Source of the DNA: Morella rubra
Taxonomy: Eukaryota > Streptophyta > Magnoliopsida > Fagales > Myricaceae
DNA: 64,000 bases
Direction of reading: 5' to 3'
Assembly (NCBI GenBank): GCA_003952965.2
Contig: RXIC02000011.1
Span: 156,885 to 220,884, forward strand
The notes under the pieces were generated by a model. That model ran no database searches. It saw only the letters and a list, made by a program, of their open reading frames with translations, and was not told the origin of the DNA. Of this stretch, positions 46,262 through 58,208 are shown one piece after another. The position numbers and the translations under genes are program-made. The first letter of the stretch is position 1; each line of letters begins with the position of its first letter.

Positions 46262-47816
46262 TCGGAACAGTTGACAATGTTTCTTCTAATGATGGTGCTA
46301 TCTAAGAAGGTTTTTGAAGGATAATTTATTAGAGGGCATGTATCTTCATATGAGATGTTGTGCGCACATTCTTAACCTTGTTGTTTGTGAGGGGTTAAAG
46401 GATTGTGATGAGTCTATTGTGAAAGTCCGGAATGCAGTGAGGTATGTGAGATCCTCTCCATCAAGGTTGGAGAAATTTAAGCTTTGTGCTGATTATATGA
46501 AGATTGGTACAAAGAAATTGGTTTCTCTTGATGTGCAAACTAGATGGAATTCAACATATCTCATGTTGGAGAGTGCAAAAAGGTTTCAAGCAGCTTTTCT
46601 AAGATTAGAGACTGATGATTCTTCCTTTGTTCGTGCAATGTGTGCGGGAGATGGACTTGGACCTCCCACGAGGGAGGATTGGGAGAAGATAAGATCTTTG
46701 TTATGTTTTTGAAGGTCTTCTTTGATGCTACTGTCAAACTTTCTGGGTCATTGTATGTGACATCAAATATATTCTTCCCTGAGCTTTGTCAAATTCAGTC
46801 ACATTTGATTAGAATGTCTAAGAATGACAACGCAGTAGTTCGCAACATGGCAATAGAGATGAAGACCAAGTATGATAAGTATTGGGGCAATGTGGAGAAA
46901 TTGAACATGATGATATTCGTTGCAAGTGTGCTTGATCCTAGAGGCAAATTGGGTGTGGTAGAGTATTGGTTGAAGAAAATATATACATCGGATTTGGCAA
47001 ATACTTTGATATCATCTACAAAGTGTTTGTTGGAGGCTTTGTTTGATGAATATAACATATCTATGGAGATTCAAGCACGACACGTTCACAGGTATATCAT
47101 TTGTAGTTTCTAATGTATTTCTTTTAATTATTTGAATTTTATTTGATTTGTATATTATTTGTAATTCTAATTTATTTCTTTTAATTATTTGTTTATTTGA
47201 TTTGTACATACATAGGGTTTTGAGCCTCCATCTGCTAGTTTTGATTTTACTATGGATGATGCCTCTGGCTCTAGTGACGTAGTAGACATCCCTTATTTTG
47301 AGATGTATGAGCAAGATAATGAAGTTGAGTATGTCAAGTCTGAAATTGAAGCATATCTAACAGATAGGTGTGAGTCACGTAATACCCCATCTTTTGATAT
47401 TTTGACTTGGTGGGGGAACAATAAATCCAAATATCCAATACTTGCGAGGGTGGCGAGGGATGTGCTGGCTATGCCTGTTTCTACAGTTGCTAGTGAGTCA
47501 GCATTTAGCATGGGGGGTCGTGTGCTTGATCCTTTCACAGTTCTTTGTCTCCGGTCACAGTTGAGGCTATTGTGTGCTCTCAAAATTGGTTGAAGGATCC
47601 AATTAAGTTAGATATTCGGGAGTCACTGGACGAAGTTGAGGTCTTTGAGGCGTTAGAATCAGGTAATACTATTATATTTTGTTTCTATGTTGGTTAATTT
47701 TTTTAATTTTGTAAGTTCTAGTTATTTATGAAGATTTAAACATGTTTTTTTGTCATAAATTATTAGGAATAATGTTTAACTCACGAGTGGCTCGGCTTGA
47801 GATAACTGAAGACTAA
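46262..47816 (+). pseudogene. hAT transposase, C-terminal half with two introns
   Basis: RICESLEEPER/BED-hAT-type transposase fragment. Pieces: TVDNVSSND (about 46268, frame broken), MRCCAHILNLVVCEGLKD, LDVQTRWNSTYLMLESA (about 46530), an intron 47092-47215, then ILTWWGNNKSKYPILARVARDVLAMPVSTVASESAFSMGG (about 47395-47515), the C-terminal dimerisation domain. A frameshift near 47535 follows, then CSQNWLKDP, a second intron (about 47663-47766) and a last short exon ending at 47816. The BED finger and the N-terminal half of the catalytic domain are absent. The join to kinase sequence is abrupt. Confidence 0.85.
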
Positions 47817-48604
47817 TTTAATTTGATTTCATGGTAAGTTTTTATCTCTTTTTTATAATAATGCCCACTATATTGTTTATTATTTTTTTTTTTTTTTACA
47901 GCTTGATGGGATGACAATTGGACACATTGACTTTTACAGTGGGAATTGGATATTAATTAACTATTTTAATGTTGGCATGTATTAATTATATTACACTTTT
48001 AGTTTGTTGATTTGATTATTTTGTTGTTTGTTATGGCTTGTAATAGAGTAGTGTAGTTACTAATTACTAATTAGTTCCAGTAGCATTTATATTTTATACT
48101 TTTATTTTGGAATTTCTTTAAATGTATGCTTTAAGTTCTTAATTAATAGCTTACATTTCATTTGTTGATTTAAAATTCTTTAAATGTATGCTTTAAGATG
48201 TATGATTTAGTATTCTTGAAAAAATAAGATTTAGAATTCTAAAATTAGTAGCCTAGTATTCTTTAAATGTATGATTCAAATTTTTTTTTTTTTTGTTCTA
48301 GAAGAAAGGTCATAATTGTGGCATAATTTGGTTGAGATGATAGCCCAAAACTTGATGTAAAAAAAACCAAAAAACTAATGTAAAAAAGCCCAAAAAATGG
48401 TCCAAAAAAGAACAAAAAACGTAGCCTAAAACAAGGCCCAAATCCAAACTCGGTCTTAAGGCCCAAACCTACTAAACCGGACCGCATCAACCAGTCCTTG
48501 GCCAGTCCGGTTTCCATTGCATGATCGGTCCAGTTGACTTGGTTCCTAGAGTGTCTAGTTTGGCCAGCCAGACCGGACCGGACCGGTCATTGGACACCCC
48601 TAAT
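47817..48604 (+). mobile_element. 3' flank and terminus of the hAT element
   Basis: AT-rich untranslated sequence ends in a GC-rich subterminal stretch with CCGGACCGG repeats (48480-48585) and a GGACACCCCTA terminus at about 48593-48603. The matching 5' end and target duplication were not found. Confidence 0.55.
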
Positions 48605-50093
48605 ACAGATTAAGGTTATTAACCATATACGTATATAAATATAGCATTGAATGAAATCTTCAAAAATATTTAATTCCCAAATTTTCGTCCATAATTTATC
48701 TCATAGACCTCATTCCTCAGATTAAGTCATTTACAGACGAGTTTTAACCAACTAATTTCCGTCCCTTTTTTTTAGAGGAGATATTCGGAATATGTCCATC
48801 ATGAGATTCCAACGAGTAGGATATCAACATGCTGGCATTCATTTTAATGGAATTTTAATGGGCCCCATTGCATGTACTGTCGCAAAAAGTGGGAGACAGG
48901 GGGCGGGAGGAGGCCACCGCTCCCCCCCACCCTCCAAAATTTTTTGAAAAAGATCTTTTCAATGCTAAAAATACTGTTCCACCTCCCACCCCTCAATTTT
49001 TTTTGAAAAAATCCCTAGCCAAAAATACTATATTCTTTTGTAAGCCTTCAAAAACCATTTATCCTCCAAAATAAATGCTTGCAAATTTAATGCTTTAAAA
49101 ATTATACCCTTTAAAATTACAACAAATAAGAAATAAAATTAAAGTATCTTTTAAAATAACAACAAATGCTAATAAAATTAAAAGTTCATCAAGAGATGCA
49201 ATTTATTTTGTGACCTAAATACCAGTTTTTCTTTCAATTTTGTTATTTATTTCTTTCAATTTCATTTTTTAAAAAAAGTGGCTCTTCGATTTTGTCTTAA
49301 CTTTAAAAACCTTAACATAAAGAAATATCACTTAGCCTATCAAGTTTCTTTTGCAGCTTTACATATGACAAATTTAACTTGTTTATTTTTCTTTTCTGCT
49401 CACGTTATCTCGGCTTATGTAAGTTCATTCTCTCTTTTTAGCTTCCAATCCCTTTTTATTTTAAGTTTTTTTTACCCTCTTTTAGCTACTAATTTCAATT
49501 CAATGTAAACATTTATATGTTTTTTTTATATAATTGTTAGTTGATGAACCTGCAGAACAATAATTAATACATAGAAAACAATTACTTCCACAAAATATTA
49601 AGGAAGTTTTTATTTTTTCTCTGGATTGCATTTTAGAAATTGAATTATAGGAAGTAGATGTTTCTAATCTAGAACATAATCTAAGGTGATGTTTGGCAAT
49701 AATAAATTCTCAAATTGGTACACAATTTGGTAGTGGTATGAATATATAGGCAGATTGAAGTTTTATTGGGGTTTGAAAAAAATTGGTGATTTTTTTAAAA
49801 GATATTAGATTGTAGGTTGATTATTATTGAAATTTATAAAAAAAAAAATTAAAGAATAATGATTTGACGGAATTTTGTAATAAAAAATTATTTAAGTTTA
49901 GTGAAAAAGTATGGAGAGAAATGTTTTGATGGAGTCTTTTTAAAAAAAAGTATTGGAGTTCATGTTGAATTTTTTGAGATTTTGGATGTTTAGTTGTGAA
50001 TTTTTTTACTTTCAAAATATTTCCTTAAATAGATGAATATTTGTTATCACAAAACATCACTATTATTCTCCTCTATGACTTCACCTCCAACAC
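48605..50093. other. AT-rich intergenic stretch
   Basis: No gene or element boundary recognised. A C-rich patch at 48890-49000 is followed by long A/T runs. Confidence 0.5.
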
Positions 50094-50258
50094 TAGGGTT
50101 GGGTAACGGTGTAAACGGGGGGGAGGGTGTGTTTTGTCCCAACCGGCACCGCTACTCCTAGAGTGGTGTGCTAAATTTGGCTACCGCTCTCGCCAAGGGT
50201 AGTTCTTGTTGCTAGCGGTGCGGTTACAGTGAGGCGGTTCCCAGTTAACCACCCTACT
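50094..50258. mobile_element. Possible small hAT-like MITE
   Basis: The left end TAGGGTTGGGTAACGG and the inverted right end (TAGGGTGGTTAACTGGG on the other strand, about 50240-50256) form imperfect terminal inverted repeats around a GC-rich core with CGGCACCGCT-type repeats. No clear 8-bp duplication is visible, so the call is tentative. Confidence 0.4.
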
Positions 50259-51935
50259 TAGGGCTAGGATAGAGAGACTGAGTATGAAAGAAAGTGGCAG
50301 TTGAGTTGTTGAGATTTTGGTGCAGTGAGGCTGAGAAAGGGGCGGTGTCACAGGGGAAGCTTTAGGTGAGAGAGGGAGGGGCAGTTGCAACGACAGAGAG
50401 AGGCTATGAATTGCATTTCTGAGGGCTGGGAGCCTGGGGCGTCGGGGAGGGAATTGAGGGAGAGTGAGAGGCCTGCAATTCTATTAAAAGGTGAGCTCCA
50501 TCTTTTTAAAGCTGTATTAAACAAAACAACATTGTTTCTCATTAATAGGAAACACCGCCGTTTTTATAAAACATTATTGAAAAAAAAAGGTGGTAGCTGC
50601 CTAGTTGTAACAAAATAATCTCTCTCCCCATCAAATAATTCGTTTTTATTATACATATTCATTCAAATCTTCCCTTTCATTTTTTGATCAAGTTTGATAA
50701 ACTATCTTCACTTTTTCGCCAACTCTCATACTCCCAAAATTTTAACCATTCTAAAATTGTGACACTCAAACGCTGTACAAATGAGATCGGGTAGAAAGAG
50801 AAGAGAAATACATTTGTCATAAAGGAGAGAATGAGAGCCATCCCAGTTAGAGAAAGATTAGTCGATCCGGTAGACATAATATTTGGAGACGTTCCATCAA
50901 AACTATAGGATTAATTTGGAGACATTTTGTGAGCTATAAAAAAATAAGCTTAAAAATGGTCAAAGGTTTACAAAATTTTTGTCGGTAGTGGTAACCTGAC
51001 AACTGTTTTCTAATCATCCTTCATCACATTGAATATCATGTTTCACATGATCTTGGAGTATCTAATACTTCTTCTTACATTCAATATGATGCTCGGTCAG
51101 GAACCTAGCGTATGTATTAAAAAATTTTGTTGCACATCCGAGTTGAGAAAAGTTTTGGTCCTAAAGCTTCAGCCTTAACAAGTCCTAACAAGGGTTGTGA
51201 TGTTACCAATACATTAGGACTTGTACGTTAGGATTGAATCTTTAGGATCGAAATCTTTCTCGGCCCAAGCTAGCCCCCTTTCCTTGCAAGCTGCCTCCTT
51301 AGAAACTTGAAGGTCGCACGATAGACTCAAAGTGGGTGTAATTTTGGAGACACCTGATAGCCCCAAGCCCAAGAGAAACTTAATCCTGACACCACACTAA
51401 ACACGAGTTTCCAATCATGAGAACAAGATATAATTATATTATAATTAACAATAAAGAGTAATAGCCTATCCCTTTAAAAATAGCAGTAATGCCGTGGGCC
51501 CAGTTGAAATTGTGTTTGTAGGCGGACACCCACGCACACAACACCGGAAAAATTGAAGGAATTTTTAACCAATCCTGACCTTGAACCCAAGCACACTCAC
51601 AGTCGGTCCTATTAGATTTCTTTTTGCAGGCCCAATTCAATTGAGACAGAAAAAATAATGGATTTTTAATGTGCTACATGTCATGAGTGGTAAAAGACTA
51701 TAGAGCTAGCATATCAACAACGTAAGGACCAAAAGATTATACCTACATTTCTGTTTTTTTTTAAGGAAGGACAGCGGCACATCCGAATTTTATTAGAATA
51801 CCTTCACTTATAACAAAAGAATTCTATGGTAACAATCAAACTTGACTGTCTATAAGTACAACACCTAAAGCCAAGCTAAAAACTATCATAGATTTAAAAC
51901 AAACCAATGAGTCAAACAAAATAATGCAATCAACT
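50259..51935. other. Intergenic stretch without recognised genes
   Basis: 50260-50480 is GA-rich and resembles the style of 37130-37570. 51480-51600 resembles 61420-61500 (shared AGTTGAAATTG.GTTTGT and CCCACGCAC segments), suggesting an unnamed dispersed repeat. Confidence 0.4.
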
Positions 51936-51944
51936 ATTATATTT
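51936..51944. repeat. Target-site duplication (left), ATTATATTT
   Basis: Nine bases identical to 53455-53463 on the far side of the Mutator-like element. Confidence 0.85.
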
Positions 51945-53454
51945 GGCTAAATATAAGGCATGTCCCTATGGTTTGTTTTAGGGTTTTTTTTGTTCGTGAT
52001 GGCTAAAATAATGCAATCAACTATTCACATATTAGGGTTTGTTTTGTTGTCCCATCGTCCTTGTAGTTTTATACATTTTACATTTATGTCCCTCCATCAA
52101 ATTTTCGTCCACAACCTCACGGAAGTTGCTGACGTAACCTAATCCCATCTCTTGTGCATGCCATTAACTTGTCTGACGTGCAATTGTCTAAAGTGGCCCT
52201 CATGTGTCCATATTGTCCCTAAATCATCTCCTAAAAACCTAGGTCTCAAAGCATCTGATTGTAAGGCGTCTACCTGGCAGAAGCTTTCTATGGATCGAAT
52301 TGCCACTTGGGAGGCTTGCCAACAAAGACATATTTCTAGAAGACTGATCGCCTAAAAAGCATACCACTCTTACAAATAGAATTCATGCCTTTCCTGCTAT
52401 AGTTTACTTTGTTGACCTAAAGTCATTGATATAAAAGGTGTCTCTTGATCATCTGGAAGCCCAATTCTTTATCTCTCTTCATCGTCACGGTCAATGTCCC
52501 ACGTATGTACAGTTCTCCTAAATGGGGTGGAGGGGGTGGTGTTTCGTCTCTTCGGTTTCTGGTGTTAAAGGTAAGGCCAGAGAGTCTCTGGTGTTGTACC
52601 TGGCAGAAGCTTTCTATGGATCGAATTGCCACTTGGGATTTTCAAAAGGCTTGGAATAAGATCCAATAGAGACAAAGACATATTGCACCGATCTAGAAAT
52701 CCATCTTTCCCTAACCCGACTATGATCGCAAAGAGGAAACCGTAAGTTAAAGCAAAAGCAAAGTACCACTCTTCCTCTACAAATAGAAGGAAAAGAAAAC
52801 TCGAGCACGCCACCTCATGTTTAGAGGGATACCTTTCCCTGCTATAGTTTACTTTGTTGATAGCCTAAAACCAGGCGATCATTGATATAAAAGATCTCTA
52901 TAACCTAAAACCGTGTAATTGTTGATTTAAAATATCTCGGCAACATAAAACCAGGTGATCGTTGATCTGGAAATCCTCTCCAATGCCTAGGTATTGGAGA
53001 GGGTACAATTCTTTAAAGCCGCACGCTTTGGTGTTGGTGCTATTGGTCTCTTCGGCTGATTGGGGTTTTTAGTCCCTTGTGGAAGAAAAAGGGTTCACGC
53101 ACAAATTTGGGAAAGAGAGGGAGAAGAGGTCAATGGGGACAAAGGCACTGATATTTTTTAAATGATGTGGCAGGGGGCAAAAAGGGCATTTCACGTTGGG
53201 TTGCTCGCGTGCATGTACAGTGGCAAAGGAGATGAACTCAGTCAGCAACGTTGATACATGTCTTATTATTAATGGACATGACATGGAGGGGGTTTAACAC
53301 GTCAGTAACTTCCATTAGGTTGTGGACAAAAATTGGATGGAGGGACATAAACGAAAAATGTATAAAACCATAGGAACGGTGGGACAACAAAACAAACCCT
53401 AAGGGCATTTTCAAGAAAACACGATACTACAGGGACACGCCTTATATTTTAGCC
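51945..53454. mobile_element. Mutator-like element, 1510 bp, long terminal inverted repeats
   Basis: The left end GGCTAAATATAAGGCATGTCCCT matches the reverse complement of the right end (GGCTAAAATATAAGGCGTGTCC), and similarity continues for roughly 200 bp on both sides (shared GGGTTTGTTTTGTTGTCCCA and TTATGTCCCTCCATC). A perfect 9-bp duplication ATTATATTT flanks it, the length typical of Mutator-like elements. There is no transposase, so it is non-autonomous. The interior carries direct repeats (about 52267 and 52597; about 52388 and 52827) and could include captured host DNA; no source is recognised. Confidence 0.85.
52267..52640. repeat. Direct repeat pair inside the Mutator-like element
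   Basis: A stretch of about 42 bp starting TACCTGGCAGAAGCTTTCTA at about 52270 recurs at about 52599, both identical through GCCACTTGGGA. Confidence 0.8.
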
Positions 53455-53463
53455 ATTATATTT
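53455..53463. repeat. Target-site duplication (right), ATTATATTT
   Basis: Right copy of the 9-bp duplication of 51936-51944. Confidence 0.85.
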
Positions 53464-54393
53464 TAATTGTGGCATCCCCACATATTAGTGCGAATAGAAC
53501 CAACAACCTCCTGTCTCTCGAGGGGGACCAGCCATAGATGAATAAATTCAATTTGACCCATAGCTCTTGCCATAACAAGGTAATCAGCTACACAATTTGA
53601 CTCTAACTATTAGGAAAGAACTCCAAATGATACAAGCAACTAATAGAATATTTTTCTAATGTCATCCTCAGATTTGGTGTTATGATCCACTAGAGAGACT
53701 TTTTCACGATCAATTTTGCAAGTATTTCAATCTTATTATACCCATGCCATGTGTGATTTAGTGGCAATATAAATGAATATGATGTGACGTTCCTCATTGT
53801 TTGTAAACGTAAAAGACAAACAACATTTTTGGAATATAATTTACAAATCAATGCATCAACAGACCACGGGTGATCGAGAACTTTACATCTTCACCTATTA
53901 GTAAAATCAACACATACCTTATATCATTCTCAAAGAACATTTCGTCGGACACATCTCATTCTCAAATAAGTAGCAGGTAGCAATATTCGTCCGATTCTCA
54001 AAGCAGTAGGTACCATTTGTCCAAGGAGGCACATGGGATCTGAAAAATAAAACAAACAAACATGAGAATCTTGTCAGTATATTCACTAGTTGCTCTAGTC
54101 TTGATTGAGACACTTGGGCCGCTAGAGCATGCCTCATAGGGGTGAAAGAAGTGACCTCTCTAGCAACCCCTGTCAAGCTAATTTTCTTTCATATATTTTA
54201 GTATAAGCACATTTTAACACCTTTGAACTATAGGAATTTAACGCTTTAAACAAAAAAAAAAATTATTATTTTGTTACAATATACCTACCAACTATTGATT
54301 TTAGAATTTAATACTGTGTTAATTTTTTTTTTCAATTTGAACGAAATTAATTTTTGACACATTGAAATGACAATTTTTTCTAAGACAACCATG
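53464..54393. other. Intergenic stretch without recognised features
   Basis: Open frames here are short and unlike any family I know. AT content rises towards 54300. Confidence 0.45.
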
Positions 54394-54965
54394 ATCGATC
54401 ATGAACAATAAAGATCGGATGGATAAATCGGAGATCGATCGGTTGGATCCACAACCGACTGGAAGTTGATTTGACATGATTGATCGAGAAAAAGTCAAGA
54501 TCGATCATATATTTTAGGCGGATCAAACAGTATACAAGGATGATCAATCAATACAATCTTGATGCTCCAACGGATTTCATACAATCAATACAAGGACGAT
54601 TGGCGAATTTCATCGATCGGACACTCCAACGGATCCTATCACTTGTAGAAGATTTTACGGTCAGACAGTTCAACTGAAGATCGATAGGTTGGATCCACAA
54701 TCGATCGAAAGTTGATTTGACATGATCGACGGTCGTGGAAGATTTTACGATTGGACGTCTTTGCCTAAACGATCGATCAATTGAGTTGGATGATCGATCG
54801 TTCTATTTTTAACTGATCAATCGATTGCACATGACAATCAATCGTCTATGTTACTGATTTATCATTATTTTAGGCATTTCATTTGTCCCGATCGGACGGC
54901 GGAATTGGCGATAGGTCATGTTTTAGCATTACCGTTTGATCACTATAATTACCGATGGAACGGTA
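54394..54965. repeat. Degenerate GATCGATC palindrome array, left
   Basis: Many copies of GATCGATC and of decayed forms such as GATCAATC, GATCGGTT and GATCGGAC. Differences from CGATCGATCG are often CG to CA or TG, as expected from loss of methylated CpG. Confidence 0.7.
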
Positions 54966-55129
54966 TTAACAAAATTAATTTAAAAAAAAAAACAATAATA
55001 ATCGAAAATATTATGTAACATGTACTATTACAATAACAATACAATACTCACATCGTACTAGTAAATAATGTAGCAATCACAAAGTAGAAATATTATAACA
55101 TATCACATCCACTTGTGTCAGCCTCCAAA

Positions 55130-56290
55130 CTGGCTCAATAGTGCTTTAACACGTCGTTCATTTTCTTCTCCATTATAGTGGTCATACGCTGCTCCAACTC
55201 CTTTGATATTTTACCCGTAAGTGCTCTTGCTCCTTTACATACACTTCTCATGCTCCAATCGCATCCACTCGTACTCCAACTGAATGTGCTCTTGCTCCAC
55301 CCGCTGCTCTCATGGTGGTGCCACAGCGTGGCCTCTATCTCAGCTTGCTTGTTCATAAAATCTTGCTAATCTTTTTCTCTAGCAACTCTAATCACTTCTA
55401 TCTCATCCCTTGCCTTCACTAGCTAGAGCTGTAGATCAGAAGATTGTGTAGTTAAAGTTGATGAAAGCACAGGTTTAACCTCACATCCTAATCCCTGAAC
55501 ATATCCCAACTATTTCATGCCCTTTTGCAGCCCCTATCAATCGAATTCTCTGAGTGAACAATCCAATGACCTTTCTGGTACCTCCATCTTACTTTCATAA
55601 TCATAGTTTTGATCCCTAGATTAAACATTGTTTCAACCCCTCAGAGATACTGTGAACAAAATATCGAACACTCATTCTCAATTGACCCTTATGCAATCGA
55701 CCCTTCAGGACTGTAAATGACAACTTATTAAACTTGTTACATCCATGATACAGTTCACGCTCTGCCTCTTCTCATAACTTATCAAAGAATGTTGAAGCCT
55801 TCAGTCCCGAAATGGGGTTTCCCTAATATTAGGGTTCTCCATTACAATGCTTGCCACACCTTCTATCCCTACATGAACATCAGTTAACATTTCCTCCATC
55901 TCGTTAGAGCTATCTCCCTTTAAATCCTCATCACTATGTGGTAAGCTCGTACCGAACTCTTAACTCAAACATTTAGAAAGTTGAATACCCTCCTCGTGAA
56001 ACACCTATAACTTATAGCTCACATCAAACCTATTAATGTATATATGACCTTCCATTTTATCCAACTCTTGAAACACTACATTTCTGCACTTCCGACTGAG
56101 ACATTTGATCTGACCTCGAGAGTCTACACAACCATCAGCCATATTGACAAACCTACGGACCCCCTCGGCATGCTTATCACCAAATCAATTTTTCTCGTAA
56201 ACCTAGCTCTTATCCATCACCACCAATCCAATATAATACATGACATTTAAAAACTCATAAACACCGCCTCATTGGAACATGACTTTATGC
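55130..56290 (-). pseudogene. TNP2-type CACTA transposase remnant
   Basis: Read right to left with frame changes, the piece around 56165-55985 gives GVRRFVNMADGC, then a C..KCRNVVFQELDKMEGHIYINRFDVSYKL stretch and HEEGIQLSKC. This resembles the transposase-associated domain at the N terminus of plant TNP2-type proteins: a basic C..C zinc-like motif followed by the H.Y..GF...Y pattern. Further down (about 55790-55680) TFFDKL, EAERELYHGCNKFNKLSF continues the same family. The end near 55130-55356 is a Glu/Lys-rich helical tail that may belong to the second CACTA protein. Many stops; the DDE catalytic core is absent. Confidence 0.5.
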
Positions 56291-56474
56291 CAACTGATAG
56301 GTCATATCCCATTCAACTTTCTGTCGACTGTCTTACCCTTCTATCTCTTCTATTAGCAAAGTAGGTTTAAGTCAAACTTTTGGCTTGCTACAGGCTGGGC
56401 TTAGGGACTGTATCAGCCGCTTCCCCTGTAGTCGTCAGCTCGTTCTTGATAGATCCGATTGGGTGTTAAATAAT

Positions 56475-56546
56475 CTAGAGTAAAAGGATTCGAACCTTTG
56501 CATGCCGGTACCAAAAACCAATGCCTTACCACTTGGTTATACTTCA
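56475..56546 (-). tRNA. Mitochondrial-type tRNA-Gln(UUG)-like sequence, probably a nuclear pseudogene
   Basis: The minus strand gives a 72-nt cloverleaf-like sequence: D-arm CCAAGTGGTAAGGC, anticodon loop TTTTTGGT with UUG, T-arm GGTTCGAATCC. It resembles plant mitochondrial trnQ from memory; the acceptor stem has mismatches (first bases TGAAGTA against TACTCTAG). Flanking sequence (about 56330-56470) is also unlike the neighbouring transposon and may be organellar. Its place inside transposon remnants suggests a mitochondrial DNA insertion, not an expressed nuclear tRNA gene. Confidence 0.7.
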
Positions 56547-57127
56547 TACAGCCTTGTTTTGGACGTTAGGAGTTGAACATCAGTTTGACTTGTGTCCATC
56601 CATACTTGAAAAACATTCGGTAGCATCTCCCCCAATCCAAAGTACATGCACCAGCGTTGGGGGTAGACATCATCAACACTCTCAAATCATCCTCATGTAG
56701 AACTCATTCTAATGTACTTATCAAAAACACTCTAATAGGCTCCAATCATCACGAATCATATCCACAATACCCACAAATTCCCAAATCAAATAAATCATCA
56801 TATAACCAACCAAATCATTCCTAATTAGAGATTGTAGGTTGAGTAACTTGAATTTTGCACGAAATCCACACCAAAACAAACCAAATCCCCACCAAAATCT
56901 CACAAATTTTGTCCAAATTTCTCAATGTTCACCTGGTTAAAAAATTAATGAGTTTGAGTTCAGGCTTACTCTTAAATGATTCTAAACACTCTCCCTACCA
57001 AAAGGACGTTGTTTGGGCTAAGTTTTAAGAAGAAATAGCACCTAGATGTTGGCTCTCATCCCCTCCTTGTTGTGAGTGTGTTTTTGCTCTTCACCCACAG
57101 CCTTAGAGCATTCTAGTTCTTGAAGCT

Positions 57128-57560
57128 CGATAAATTTTGATCGGTCGGTGAACTGGCCGATCAATCGCCAAGTCAACTTTAAAATTCCGGCAATGTTTTT
57201 CACCTGATCAATCACCCAAAATATACGATCGATCGATATTGCCTTTCAAACGACATCGTCCTTTCCGATCAATTGGTAAATATAACTGTTCGATCATTTC
57301 AAAAAATCAAAACTACGACGAATTTCGACGATCAATCGGTTTGGAATTTTTTACTTTAAAAATTTTGACAGACCAAATTTTTTGGCGGTCAACTTTTTAC
57401 AGATCGATCAGTTGGCACACATCAAAATGACTACATTTTGACTAATCGATCAGCATGTTTAGACATTCAAGCAGTAATATATATCTAACAACACTATATA
57501 GAATTGATTGATAGCTTTGATTACGATCGATCGGTGATTTTAATTATTAAAAAAAATTAT
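57128..57560. repeat. Degenerate GATCGATC palindrome array, middle
   Basis: Copies such as GATCGATCG, GATCAATCG and GATCAATTGG are scattered between 57138 and 57537, interleaved with CATCAAAATGAC-type segments that recur at 58140-58200. 57561-58080 is AT-rich with nothing recognised. Confidence 0.65.
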
Positions 57561-58208
57561 TTTTAAACTGAAAAATGACTTAATTATGAAATAATTTTTA
57601 TTTATGATGTTATCTTAATATATGCCTCATACTAATAACTTATAATCATGTGCTAAATAAGATTATATCACTAGTTTATACCATGTATATATAAACTAAC
57701 TCTTACACTATGTTTCTATGATATAATATGTACAACCTAAACATGTTTTCCTTATACATGCTTCCATGATTAATGATGTGTACTTGATTTGTTTTTATGT
57801 AATCTAAACATATCCTAACATACTTTGTTTATGTATAATTTGTGTGTGCAAACATTTAAACACAAAATGTTCAATCACTTCTTTACCACTCATTATGTAT
57901 ATGTACTTAGATTACAACTCCATCATCAACTATCTGTACTTGGCTTGTTTATGTATATATGTATGTAGATATTTTATTAAATTCTTATATTGTGTTTCTT
58001 GTTTGTTTATTGGATTGATCATTATTTATTTTACCTTAATACGTATTTTTTATAAAATTCTTTAAAATTCCCTCTAGGTTTTTCGGCTGATCGATAGCCC
58101 AAAACATCACGATCGATCGATATCTGCCATTAAAATGATGCTGTTCACATTGATTGATCGGTTAACACACATCAAAATGATGACGTATTGACCGATCGAT
58201 TAGTACGT

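Noticed and set aside
50181..50618. ORFs on both strands near 50.2-50.6 kb
   Set aside because: GA-rich low-complexity sequence with open frames on both strands and no family resemblance.
52423..52813. ORFs inside the Mutator-like element as a captured gene
   Set aside because: Short, on both strands, overlapping direct repeats; no recognisable domain, so not listed as coding.
53919..54176. 85-codon minus-strand ORF
   Set aside because: No motif, repeat or neighbour supports it.
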